A stretch of 64,000 bases of DNA from assembly GCF_026212465.1 (NCBI RefSeq), contig NC_080048.1, positions 38,220,375-38,284,374 on the forward strand. The letters run 5' to 3'. Positions within the stretch are counted from its first letter, which is position 1; every line of letters begins with the position of its first letter. The stretch is from Amaranthus tricolor (Eukaryota; Streptophyta; Magnoliopsida; Caryophyllales; Amaranthaceae). The position numbers and the translations under genes are program-made. The notes under the pieces were generated by a model. The model ran no database searches. It saw only the letters and a program-made list of their open reading frames with translations, and was not told the origin of the DNA. This document shows positions 36,201 to 47,479 of this stretch, piece after piece.

Positions 36201-39200
36201 ATCCAAGAACATCAGCAAATGTAAGTAAAAATCTCCAGACCTGACGCCAAGAATTATAGTTCGATTACAACAAAAGTTACAACCACAAAAAGAAACTTCA
36301 CAAGATAAGCGACGATATAAGAAGAAAAAGGCCTAATTAATCATTACGCAATTATATAACCATAAGTCATCAAACACCGTCCCTTCGGAAGTCCCAAATA
36401 TACATGCACATGCAAATAAATACACACCCAAAGCCAGTTCACTTCAAGCATGAACTTGCTGCTGTACCAAGAAAGCTCGTGATGACCCACAAGTAAAATT
36501 TAATACTGACTGGATTCCGTGAACGTTAGCCTCATTAAACAAATTCACAAATCAGAAGGTGGGTTAGCTACTCCGTCATTTAAGGCTGATCAAAATTCAC
36601 CCCTATATAATATTAGTCGTATCAGCGAGAAACAATTATATGCCTCTAACCAAACATTCAATGAAGCATAGCTACTCTCATTCAACCCTCGAACTTGTTA
36701 GACATAATATGCACCCTAAATAAATGGTTTTCAAATGATAATGGCTGTATATAATTCTGAACTGTCTTTGATGCAGGAAGATTAAGGGACATCAAGTCTA
36801 TGCATACATGCACAAAGAGAAAACATTCACACGTAAACAATCCGATGTAAGAATCTGGAAAACAAAAACAAAAATCGTGTATCGCTTGAGGATTCAAGTT
36901 TTATCAGAATCCCAAACCAGGAAAAGAATATGGAAGGATAGAAGCCTCACCATCAAAAGATTTCCCACATTCTCTTCAGAATCCAACCATGGTCGTATGG
37001 CAAACGGCTTCTTCAGCTGCACAGAGTTTGGAGGGAACAACCCAAGCATATCTAAAAAACAAATATTAAATTGCACATTTCAGTCATTAGTCCATCATAG
37101 ATAAGCTGAAGTCATTAAAAAGCTGAAACAAAAGGGCAATATGATTCAGAATAGCAATAAAACCAGAGATGCTCAATGTAGATTACACCCACAACATTCT
37201 ATTTCCATTCAGGTTCTGTTAAAATGTTATAAAATAAGACTCTTCTCTAGAAGTAGCACTTCCTATATCATGAAATCGTCCAGTAAAAAGAACAAAATAA
37301 GCCATCAGAACATTTGCAAGTGAACAACAAACTTCCATAATAAAATCGGCAAGAAAACTCTCCTCAGCCAACAACAATGTCAAAGCCTCAAATCCAACTC
37401 TCCTCCAGAAAAATCTCCTTGAAATGCTTAAAATCTTTATATGTGCAAATATGGTGAGTAGTAAAAGCTCGATGCAATGGACAGAAAATACACCACCATA
37501 CCAACTACCCACAGATCCCAACGATCAATTTTCACTGTGCACAATCCATATTTCAAAGAAACATAAGCACTACCACCCAGCTCTACACTTAACTATTCCA
37601 ATAAATCAGCTAGAGTGGGATTGCCTTTTTTAATTTAAAAAAAATAAATATATAAATGGGCTTTCAGGTTAAAACTCCAACATCACAGTACTAGGCATAT
37701 AATTTATTATTGTTCCAAAAACCAAAGAAAACCAGCTGAAAATAAGTATTTCACATGTAATTTTTTCTAATATCTTTAAGACACTTTCCTTTCAAAGCCA
37801 AACACTTCACTCCATTGAATAAGCGATACTATAGTATATAAGCCTTACTCTTATGAATTAAACAGTAATGCTAAACAGTGAATACTAAAAAAAACCAGCT
37901 GAGCTACCTTTAAATGAATCAAGATTTTGCAAAATTTCACTGTCAAGTGACAAGATAGTTTTTAGATTATTTCTTGACACTGCTATCTCCATTAGCTCCA
38001 ATCTCTCATCTTCAATAAGCTCTGTTGATTCTTTTGCAAGCTTTCTAGCAACGGCTCTGTCATTAGCAGCTTTCTGTCTAGCAGCTTCTTTTTCTCTCCG
38101 GAGTTCCTCCTTTTGCTTCATTTTCTCAACCTAATAGTGCAAGATAATTAGCTAGATATCTTCAATGAAAATCAATTGAGAATGTGAAGAATGACCGTCA
38201 AAACTTACTCGAGCAGACTCCTTCAACAAATTCTTTTCCCTACGTTCCATTTCACGCCTTTGCTCCCGCTGGTATCTTTCCTCTTCACGCTGTTTTTCAC
38301 ACAGTAACCTCTCCTCTTCTTTCCTTCGCTCACGCTCTTGCCTCTCCATATCCTTCTTAATTTGTTCTTCTCTCTTCAAAATTGGGTTTTTCACAGACAA
38401 AATATATAATGCTACTTTTGGAAACGATGATTTCATGTGAAAATCTAGAATTGGTTCAAATTTAATGTTTGGCAAATCAATAAAATTTAATTTTGAATTT
38501 GAGTCAGTTCCACCATTATTTTAAAAGTAGTTAAAGTTGAGAATTTGAGAATAACTTCTCGAACCTTGTCATTCTCAAATTCATCCTCCATGATATCATA
38601 ATTGAAATCTACAGTTTGAAATGAATTACTTATTTTCAAACACAGCCTAAAAAAATATCAAAAGTAAGAGATTTTCGACATTAGAATGGATCAATAAAAG
38701 AAGCTTAAGTACCTTCCTCCTCAAAATATCTTGCCTCTCCAAGTCTTTCCGCATTTTTTTCTCATTCGCATCCATTTCCTTAGCTACCCTAGCCTCATCA
38801 AACTAAAATGCAAATAAAACAAAAAACATGTGTCAATTTCCAAAAGCAGTAACCGATGACCCACTACACAAATGCAGCAAACAAACAAGTAGACAAGCAT
38901 CCACACTAAACAGATGACCCACTGACAGGCACCAAGAGCAAAGAATCCACAAAAGCACTTCTAGCTAAATCAGACGCAATCACGAAAGACAGATGGTCAA
39001 TACCTTGCGCTTCCTTTCCATACTTCCAGCGGCCTCTATTAAATTGACACACCTTTCAGGTGGCATAAGTGCACTATCCCTTCCTGAGGTTGGATGTGTA
39101 TTGAGAGGTGATTCCATGCCCACATTCAGATACGGAGACTTCCTTGCTATGGCTTCATAGTCCTCTGAAGTAGACATCATAACGTGATTTGGACCACCAT

Positions 39201-41690
39201 ATGCCACAGGCACTTCTTCATACCCATGTATGTATGAGCGTCCGTTAGATAAAGGAGGTGTCTTGTTTCCTGGCCGACCAGAAGGTGAGCCGTAGTAATG
39301 AGATTGAGAAACTCTTTCATAAGATTCGCTTCTCACAGTTGGCTGTTCTGGAAGAAACTGGTACTCATGTAGAGCTCTACTACGACCCTGCTTAAATGCA
39401 TGCATAAGAAGCTTTATATGACCAGCTCAAAAATAATGCTATTTTCATACATTTTCACTTATTTTATCAATCCAAGGACCAAAGCCATAATCCAAAGGAA
39501 AAACATACAATCAATCATGAACATGCTTACATGGCCATGCCTAAGCCCATGACAGCTTGTTACACAGCTACTCTCAAACAAGTTTCATCAACAAACACTA
39601 AGACCTCAAATCCCATTTCTAACACACACATTAATTTTTTCAAACTCAAACCCGGTCTTTTTTTAGTAAAACACAAGGACTCGTCTTGATTTATTTCTTG
39701 CTAGATACCAGTATATCACTCTTATAATTTGACAACAAACAAGTAGGCACTCGGCGACACAAAACACTTCACCTATGAAAAGCCTTCTCATAACAACATC
39801 CCCACCTTGTGTTCCAAAGAAACTTCCGCAGAATGCAAAATTCAACGAAGTATAGAGAATTTAACTAAGTGATCAAACCTACCTTTGAAGATGAAGCCTC
39901 GTACGTCTTTCCTAATGTCTTTTGTGGTGCCGTTGTTATTGCTACAGCATTAGATAAAAACTTCAATTAAGCTTCTCACAGGAAACGAAATGACATTATA
40001 AATAAGAATAAGCCAAATTAAAGTATTCATATTTAAAAGCAAATACAACTAAAATCACTTGTATCCATACCACTAAAAAGTTAGGCAAAATTCTCTTACC
40101 AGAACACAAATGACAATATTAGACAGCATACAACACCGAAAATCACTCATACTCCAAACCAAATTATAGTGAAAGCACAGATGTTATCGGGCCAAAGATT
40201 AATTTTATGGTTACGGAATATAATGGACTACATTAAAATAGTTCATCAAATCATGTGCACTTTGGTGATTTTTTCTACCAAGGGTGATTCAAAAACAACC
40301 TCTTTGTTATCACTAGTCAATGGGCCAAATATAGGCCGGGCCGGAACTAGCCTAAGTAAATATGGAGCAGGTCGGATACGAGCCTTCAAAATTTAATATG
40401 GGCCTTTTCGGCCGGGTTTAAAAAGGTCAGCTAGGCCTGTTTTCATAAATAGAAATTATTATTATTATTATTATTATCTTTGGTGATCAATTTATAATAT
40501 TAAATTATTGTTTATAATAAATAAATTGTGATTCCCATTGCCATTGTTATTTATAATCGTTAGAGTAGATCTTGTTAGGCCCTTTTATAGCCCGCTCCAT
40601 TTTATGTTTAGTACAGACAATTTTCCACCCTGCCCATTTTCAACCCGGCCCTTATAAAAACGGGTCGATACGGGCTCAACATGGGGTCCGGCCTGTTGAA
40701 CACCCCAAGTTATCACCAACAATGGTAAGATTGTGTACATCGGGTTGTCCAAAACCCACTCTTGTAGTCACAAAGGCATCGGGGTAACGAAAAAATAATG
40801 AGGATATATTAACTTATTCCATCTCCAAAACAAATTAGGAGTATAAGAAATTTCCTTACCAATGGGAGCATTAAAAGCACCAGGTGGCAAAGGATCAAAC
40901 TCTATCCCAAGAGCAGGACTATCTTCTGTTAATGGCTCCCCAAGCTGTGCTTCCACAAATGCAATAGCCCTGTATTGAATTAGTGATTGAGAAGGCTCAT
41001 GATACCTTCCACGCCCACTAATTCTCAGTACAGCACCATCAGGATGACCCACATAGGCCCGGTGTGGATCCATATGACCATAAGGGCTAGACCCTGACCC
41101 AGAACCTGAACCATGTTCATTCCCCAAGTCATCATCCAACGTATCATCTATGGGACCCGCAGGAGGCGGCCGTGGCAGAGTCCCAGCCACTGCAACACCA
41201 ACTGAGGCGGTTGCAGGCGGTGAAGCCTCCCCCTTCTTTGTCTTCTTTTCTAAGCCCTTCCTGTCCTTTAACCTCCTATGGCAAAACCACATCTGCAATT
41301 GCCTATCAGATAACTCCGTTTTGGCTGAAAGTTCTGCCCTCACAGAATCTGAGGGATAATTATCAACTGAAAAAACAAACAATACAATAACCAAATCAAA
41401 TCAAACCAAACCCTAAACCTAAACCTAAAATCATCAAAATAAAACAAAATTAAAGACAAGAAAAAACCATAAAACAAACAATACAATGATCAAATGAAAT
41501 CAAACCCTAAACCTGAATTCATCAAAATAAAACAAAATTAAAGAGAAGAAAAGAAAAACATACGTTGATAAGCTTTTTCCAGAAGTTCAAGTTGAAAAGG
41601 GGTCTTCATAATTCTCTTAGTTTTACGTTCCCCACCAGCACCACCATTTTCATGAAGTTTCTCCTCTCCATCAAAACTCCCACCCCCCAT
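30238..41690 (-). CDS. RLT: Homeobox-DDT domain protein, RLT family (ISWI partner)
   Basis: Eighteen exons give 1776 residues: 41564-41690, 40860-41366, 39883-39941, 39004-39387, 38713-38802, 38209-38373, 37908-38130, 36951-37051, 36154-36240, 35921-36046, 35683-35835, 34795-35004, 33826-34527, 33150-33698, 32432-33061, 32237-32341, 31425-31679, 30238-31095. All junctions keep frame. Domains: homeodomain about 23-80 (MKTPFQLELLEKAYQ, LQMWFCHRRLKDRK); K/E/R-rich coiled coil about 360-500; DDT about 545-605 (VWRFLLTFADVLGLWPFTLD); HARE-HTH about 710-785 (GTVKFAAYHVLSLEGSDGLN); WHIM motifs about 935-1000 and 1110-1190 (EDRRRNRYWQF, GRLFVELRNGGWRLID); basic then acidic D/G/Y-rich tail. Known RLT1/2 bind ISWI remodellers (CHR11/17), space nucleosomes and repress early flowering. 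RLT1 versus RLT2 is not settled. The exon 6 acceptor is weak. Confidence 0.95.
31834..32194. mobile_element. hAT-like MITE in RLT intron 16
   Basis: It begins TAGAGGTGTTTAACGGG and its other end, inverted, reads TTTAGGTGTTAAACGGG. The 8-bp flanks are ATAATGAG and TTAATGAG (7 of 8), the duplication size of hAT transposons. The interior is rich in GGGCC and GGTCGGGTC and has no reading frame. Relatives lie at 40314, 49269 and 54098. Confidence 0.8.
40314..40708. mobile_element. hAT-like MITE in RLT intron 2
   Basis: It is flanked by a perfect 8-bp duplication GTTATCAC (40306-40313 and 40709-40716). The right end inverted reads TTGGGGTGTTCAACAGGCC. The left end reads TAGTCAATGGGCC and seems to have lost part of the GGGGTGTT motif. 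An ATT microsatellite lies near 40450-40475. Confidence 0.85.
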
Positions 41691-42421
41691 TGCAAAATCC
41701 CCAGAAAGGCAATCAAAATCAAAACCCTAAAATCGATGAAAAATAGATTTAGGATTAGCAAATCATAAAAACAATAAGAACCCAGATGAGAAAACAAAAA
41801 ATAGTTAGGGTTTTCAAGAATCAACACAAAGAACAACCCTTTCAAACCCTAAAATCAAAGAAAATCGAAAACAAATAATAAAAAGAAAGAAACAAGGGAG
41901 AGAAACTGAAAGAGAAATTGGGTAAATACCCAAAAGATTATCCTGATTCCTCTCTATATATCAAGAAAAAATCATCTTTATCTAGAAATTATTGTAATCC
42001 ACGAATATTAGGAAATTGCTCGTAAAGGACTTGCATTAGGAGAGAATTGGGGATTAACAATAACAAAAAACAATGATAACGACCAAACTCAAATAGTTTT
42101 AATTGTTAAAATTTAAGGGGGGTTTGAAGAATTAAAGCAACAAGATTGGTACTTACTATTTAGTAGGAGTATTCTTCATCATATTTACTATTTATTCGAC
42201 AAATAACAATAGTAATAATAATTTGAAGAATAAACCCATAATAATAATAATAAAATAAATTTAAAAAGAAGAGATTTTGAATGTGATTGTTGTTTTTGTG
42301 GAAGTTGATTAAAAGAATTGCTTCTAAGAACAAATCAAAGAACACTCTCTCTATCTCCACAACTCTCATGCCTTCCATTTCTCTCTTTCTCTCTCCTTTA
42401 AAGATTTTTTTACTGTTGTTT
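41691..42421 (-). other. Probable 5' leader of RLT
   Basis: This minus-strand stretch between the predicted TATA box and the start codon is CT/GA-rich (GGAGAGAGAAAGAGAG near 42390). It may contain an intron. It holds a 72-codon upstream open frame starting at an ATG at 42378, close to the expected cap site. This is inferred; no transcript data are available. Confidence 0.4.
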
Positions 42422-42429
42422 TATTTATA
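42422..42429 (-). promoter_or_regulatory. Probable TATA box of RLT
   Basis: The minus strand reads TATAAATA, followed about 30 bp downstream by a GA-rich leader-like tract. The implied leader to the start codon is about 700 nt, before any splicing. Confidence 0.45.
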
Positions 42430-42529
42430 CTCCAAGAACTTTGGGAATAAAAAAAAAAAAAAAGGAGGAAAATGTCATTGAGAGCTTAAAAGGTTTGACA
42501 ATTAGTCAGTTTGCTTTTTTAATTGTCTT

Positions 42530-42840
42530 GTTTGATCAGCTGAAAATATTAATTGTTTTTGTTGGCTTTTAAGCTAATTGAAAAGGCCAGTTATTTGTGG
42601 AGATGTTTGGTAAATTTGCGTATTGACTGTTGGCTATTTATTAGAGAAAAAAGTAGGCCAACAAACAAAAGCCAACCAAAAAAATTAGCTGAAACAGCTT
42701 TTTCATTTTGGTTTAAAAAACAGCTTTTCAGCTGCTTTAAAAGCCATTTACCAAACACTTTATTTTGGCTCTGTTTAACTAATCAACAAGCCAAAAACCA
42801 ACGAAAAAGCTAAGCCAAAAGCCACTGAACACCCCCAAAG
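42530..42840. mobile_element. Decayed MITE upstream of RLT
   Basis: The right end reads AAAGCCACTGAACACCCCCA and the interior has AGCTGAAACAGCTTTT and AAAAACAGCTTTTCAGCTG inverted motifs. The left end has decayed, so the boundary and family are uncertain. Confidence 0.4.
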
Positions 42841-42900
42841 TTGTTAGTGAAGTTGCATAAAAAGAGTTTGTAATTACATGTCTTTTTATTGTAAAAATTA

Positions 42901-43177
42901 GGGAAATTTGCAAAGAAACAACTTTTAAAACCTTAAAGAAATACCTTTTATAAATTTTTTTTTGTAAAAAAACACCTTTTAAGAGACTTTTTTTAAAAAA
43001 AAACACCTTAAATCAGTTTCTGGTGACTTTTGTCAACTTTCCGGCGTTGACTATGCCATTTGTCAACTTTCCGGCGTTGACTTTTGTTTTTATTTTTATT
43101 ATTAATATTATTTTTTAAAAAAATTTTATTTTTATTATTATTTAAAAAAATTAAAAAAAATTAATAATAATAATAAT

Positions 43178-43236
<59 letters not shown>

Positions 43237-43400
43237 TAAAAATAAAAATAAAAACAAAAACTAAAAAAATAATAATTTTTTAAAATTTTTTTTTAAAATT
43301 ATTTTTTATAATTTTATTTATTATTATTATTTTTTTATTTTTCTTTTTGTTTTTATTTTTAATTTTTATTATTATTATTTTTTTATTTTTGTTTTTATTT

Positions 43401-43498
<98 letters not shown>

Positions 43499-43631
43499 TT
43501 TTTTAATAATTTTTTTTTAAAATAATAATAAAAATAAAAATTAAAAAAAAATTAATATTAATAATAAAAAAAATAAAAATAAAAACAAAAATTAAAAAAA
43601 AAATTTAAAATTTTTTTTAAAAAAAAAAAAA

Positions 43632-43678
<47 letters not shown>

Positions 43679-43699
43679 GTATAAAAAATATAAAATAAC

Positions 43700-43741
<42 letters not shown>

Positions 43742-43826
43742 TAATAATAATAATAATAATAAAATTAAAAAAAAATAACTATAATAATAAAAAAAAAAAT
43801 TTAAAAAAAAAAAATAAAAAAAAAAA

Positions 43827-43860
<34 letters not shown>

Positions 43861-44012
43861 TAAATAAATAATAATAAAAAAATAAAAAAAATTAATCTTT
43901 TTAAATTTTTGGAGGTCAACGGGCATAGTCAACGCCGAAAATTACACAAAAGCCACCGGAAATTGAATTAAGGTGTTTATTTTTAAAAAAAGTGTTTCTT
44001 TGCAAATTTCTC
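42901..44012. mobile_element. Mutator-like fold-back element filled with ATT microsatellite
   Basis: A perfect 9-bp duplication TAAAAATTA flanks it (42892-42900 and 44013-44021). The arms begin GGGAAATTTGCAAAGAAACA and, inverted, GAGAAATTTGCAAAGAAACA. They run about 100-190 bp through AACACCTTAAAT and CGGCGTTGACTATGCC. The left arm has a duplicated TTTGTCAACTTTCCGGCGTT block. Between the arms lies about 800 bp of ATT/AAT repeats. No protein is encoded. Confidence 0.9.
43085..43900. repeat. ATT/AAT microsatellite, about 800 bp
   Basis: Long ATT runs and AAT runs alternate with poly-A and poly-T, so the block itself can fold back. It forms the whole interior of the Mutator-like fold-back. Confidence 0.95.
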
Positions 44013-44587
44013 TAAAAATTATACTCCCTCCGTTCCTAAATGTTTTTCCACTTTGGGTATTTCACGGGAATTAAGAAAATTAGAATCTTTGGTGGTAATG
44101 GGTATTATTTTAATATGTAATAGTGGGAAGTAATGATTGTATTGGAATAATGAGAGAGAAATTAATTGTAGATATAATTAAATAATCAAAAAAAAAATCT
44201 GATTTTATTGTAGAGAGAGAAAGTACATGGAGGAATACTAACCACTTTCCAAATTGGGAAAGTTTACAATTTTGTTTCTAAAAAAAAAGGAGGGAATTAG
44301 AATTACATGTTCAGCAGTAACAGAAGTATTAGAAATACATGACCTTGCATTGGCCAAATTAGAAATACATGGATTAGTAAAATGAATAATTACAAGTACA
44401 ATATCCAAAAAAATGACCTTACAAATTTCTAATCAGCTTATTTAAGCTGCTGATTTAAGGCATGAAGCATAAAAATCAAAACAGCAGCCTCAATTGTCCA
44501 GCAACTGTCCAGCAACTAACCCAAACAGCAGCCTCACATTACCAAAAACAACTGTCCAGCAACCTCATTTGCATCATTAGCCTTGTA

Positions 44588-46102
44588 ATGGCTTCAGATA
44601 ATGACGATGAGCTACAGGGGGCTTGGTATTTTGGATCAAATGCATACGATTCACAGTCAAGCTCCAGTTCTGACGAGGAACCACAAGAAATGGATGCACA
44701 ACAAATAGAACAGCAAGGTCAACGTAAAACAAGGCTTACGAACGAGTTGAGGCATCTTATTTTACATGAAATGTTGTCACTTAAAGTAAGTGACTCACTC
44801 CCACATGGTACATTCGTACGAATAGCAAACAAATACGGTTACAAACCAAGAGCAATTCAAAACTTATGGAAACGTGCAATTGAAAACAAAGAAGAAAACA
44901 AGCCTTATGTTGTCGATTCAAAGTACAAGAATTGTGGAAGAAAAAGAGTTCAAGTGCCACCAAACGTACTTGAATCAAAACCAATGGGTGAACGTACATG
45001 CATAAGAGATGTTGCAACATGCTTAGACTTGGCACCAACAACGGTTTGGCGATTGATACGAAGGGGGGAGATTAAGGCACATTCAAATCCATTACACCCT
45101 TATTTAACGGATGCAAACAAGGCAAGAAGGGTTGAGTGGATTTTAAGTCTCATTCAAGAAGATACAATTCATCATCATCCAATGTATAAAGGTATGTATG
45201 ACTTTATACATATTGATGAAAAATGGTTTTACTTAACCCAGAAGACACAAAGAGTTTATCTAGCACACAAAGAAAAAATTCCATATAGGGCGGGAAAGTC
45301 ATCAAAATTCATTCCAAAAGCCATGTTTTTAGGGGCGGTTGCAAGGCCTAGATGGAATCAATATGGCCAAAGCACATTTGATGGGAAAATCGGAATTTTC
45401 CCTTTCGTAAGTAGGGTTGCAGCATAAAGAAATTCAATTAACCGTCCAAGGGGGTCTATAGAAATTAAACCAACTGATTCGGTTACTCAGGAAGTTTATA
45501 GGAGCATGCTCATAGAACAATTAATTCCAGCAATTCTTAGAAAATAGCCAAGTGATGGTCCATCCATAATTTTCATCCAACAAGATAATGCAAGGGTTCA
45601 CATAACAAATGATGATCCAATTTGGCAACAAAACAACAGGCAAGGGGGCTTTACATTCATTCTAACTCAACAACCACCAAATAGTCACGATTGTAATATT
45701 CTAGATTTGGGTTTTTTTAGGAGCATACAATCACTTATGCATAAGAAAATGCCAAAGAACATGAATGAGTTAATAAAAGCAGTGGAAGATGCATTCGAAG
45801 AGTTACATCCAAAGACTTTAACCAATGTTTGGATTTCATTACAACACAACTTAAATGAAATCCTAAAGGTTAAAGGGTCTAATGACTATGTTCAGCCACA
45901 CCTAGGGAAGAAAGTTCAAGAAGACAATGGAAGGTTACGAATACAAGTGCGAGTACCATCACAATTGGTTAGGGAATGTGTACGTTTCCTCAACCCAAGC
46001 ACAAATCAGCAAGGCACACAAACAGTAAATGAAGATGCTGCACAACATAATCAACAAATACTTGAAGCATATGATGAAGCAGTGGAAGAATCTCAAAGAT
46101 GA
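44588..46102 (+). pseudogene. Mariner-like transposase, two in-frame nonsense codons
   Basis: One frame runs from an ATG at 44588 (an earlier in-frame ATG lies at 44462) to a stop at 46100, 505 codons long, interrupted only by TAA at 45425-45427 (codon 280) and TAG at 45545-45547 (codon 320). An N-terminal acidic part is followed by a helix-turn-helix region (GERTCIRDVATCLDLAPTTV) and the catalytic core. The DD39D residues are intact: D at codon 210 (IHIDEKWF), D at 333 (FIQQDNARVH), D at 373 (NILDLGFF), with 39 residues between the last two. There is no frameshift. As it stands the protein would end before the second catalytic D, so it should be inactive unless the stops are read through or removed by splicing. 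Confidence 0.92.
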
Positions 46103-46622
46103 TTATAAATTACATCCCCTCAGTTTATTTTTTATCATCATCAAAATTGTTTCTATAAAACTTAGGAGCAACTAATTATGAAATCAACATCAAAATGGAA
46201 ATTTAAGGTCATGCATATGTATTTACGTCATTATATAATGATCAGTTCAGTTTTTTTGCCCCCTGATTCATCATTGAGGTGTTTGAACCTCTCAGCTTTT
46301 TAAAATTTCAACAAGAAATGACGCAAATTACTGTACATGAAAAAAAATATCATATGATGTGTCGATTGTACACAATTGCTACTCAACCAAGTAATTATAG
46401 ATAATTTTTCAGATTTTAAGTCAAGTAATTGCATAAACACATCACAGGGGTTTAAAAAAAAATTTCAAGAACAGACTTCCAGAAAAAATAAGACGAAATC
46501 AAAAAGGTACAGAACAAATCCAACATCAAACGTCACAAAATCAAACAAATCCAATAGCAAACATCACCAGCACTTATCATGAGTGTAGAATTAAAAGGAA
46601 ATTCAAGAAAAAATTACATAAT

Positions 46623-47015
46623 TCACGTGCGTTTTTTAGGGTTTTTTTTACCCCTTGAAGCAATAACTTCCTCAGGAGTGTCAGGGACAACCAAATTAAC
46701 TTCGTCTTCATGAATCTTAGATGGAGTTGAAGGATTAACATGAGATGGAGACTGCAAATAATACTCAAGAACACTTTGTGGTAATTCTTCTTCAACATTA
46801 GGAGAAGGGGTAGAATCACGAAACATAGATGTAGCATCATCCTCCATCGCCTTTTGATATGCCTCAAGATCTTTTTTAGTCCATTTAAGAATTTCATTTG
46901 AATAAGAGTGTGACCTCCCATTAATGGAACAAGAACAAAATTCTCCACGGTCACACAAACCGTCATAAAGGTATGATGGTATGGTGGAATCACTCTTAGA
47001 TTCGACAGTTGTCAT
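46623..47015 (-). CDS. Unknown 130-aa protein antisense within the MLE
   Basis: A frame on the opposite strand from the transposase starts at an ATG at 47015 and ends at 46623. It has a Cys pair and more (CDRGEFCSCS, about residues 18-27), then a charged middle (NEILKWTKKDLEAYQKAMED), an S/T/P-rich segment and a basic tail GKKNPKKR that could be a nuclear localisation signal. Base composition looks more coding-like than the flanks. It lies between the transposase end and the right inverted repeat and would be transcribed from that end. Mariner elements normally encode only a transposase, so it may be a captured host fragment, an accessory protein or a chance frame. I do not recognise the family. 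Confidence 0.45.
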   Translation of the reverse strand: MTTVESKSDSTIPSYLYDGLCDRGEFCSCSINGRSHSYSNEILKWTKKDLEAYQKAMEDDATSMFRDSTPSPNVEEELPQSVLEYYLQSPSHVNPSTPSKIHEDEVNLVVPDTPEEVIASRGKKNPKKRT

Positions 47016-47479
47016 GGACAAACAAAAGCTTCAAACAGTAACAATGGAAGTCGAAGAAGAAAGGAAAACAGAGGGCTTGAAAAAATCAAACTCAACCAAA
47101 ATTCACAAAACGAACATCAAAATGAAGACCAAATTCCGATCTACATTTTAATGCAGTAAAAATGGAGTAAAAATGAGGAATGAACAGGGGATAAAAGCTA
47201 AGAAAGCCATGGAAGAAACTCAAGGAAGAGAGAGAAAGCAACGAATTCTTTTGGGGAGAGGAAGCAGAATAGGTTGATGAGGTTGAATGAATCACGCAGC
47301 TCCCAAGGGGAGTAATAGAATCCAATAATTAAAATAAAATTATTTAGGGTAAAAGAGGGTATTTGAGGGGTATAAATGGAAAAAAAACTTTCCAAAAATG
47401 GAAAGTATTCTAAAGTGGAAAAACTTATAGAACTACCCGTTTTAGTAATGTGGAAAAACAAAAAGGAACGGAGGGAGTA

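Larger units (their letters stand above)
44024..47477. mobile_element. Mariner-like element (plant MLE, 3454 bp)
   Basis: The terminal inverted repeats read CTCCCTCCGTTCC then TGTTTTTCCAC on both ends, about 30 bp. TA flanks the element at 44022-44023 and 47478-47479, the mariner target duplication. Inside are a broken transposase frame (plus strand) and an antisense frame of unknown function. It inserted at or beside the right duplication of the Mutator-like fold-back. The same CTCCCTCCG ends occur on plant Stowaway MITEs, which MLE transposases can mobilise. Confidence 0.93.

Noticed and set aside
43085..43900. Regular repeats that might suggest a CRISPR-like array
   Set aside because: They are a trinucleotide microsatellite with no spacers, in a plant nuclear genome.
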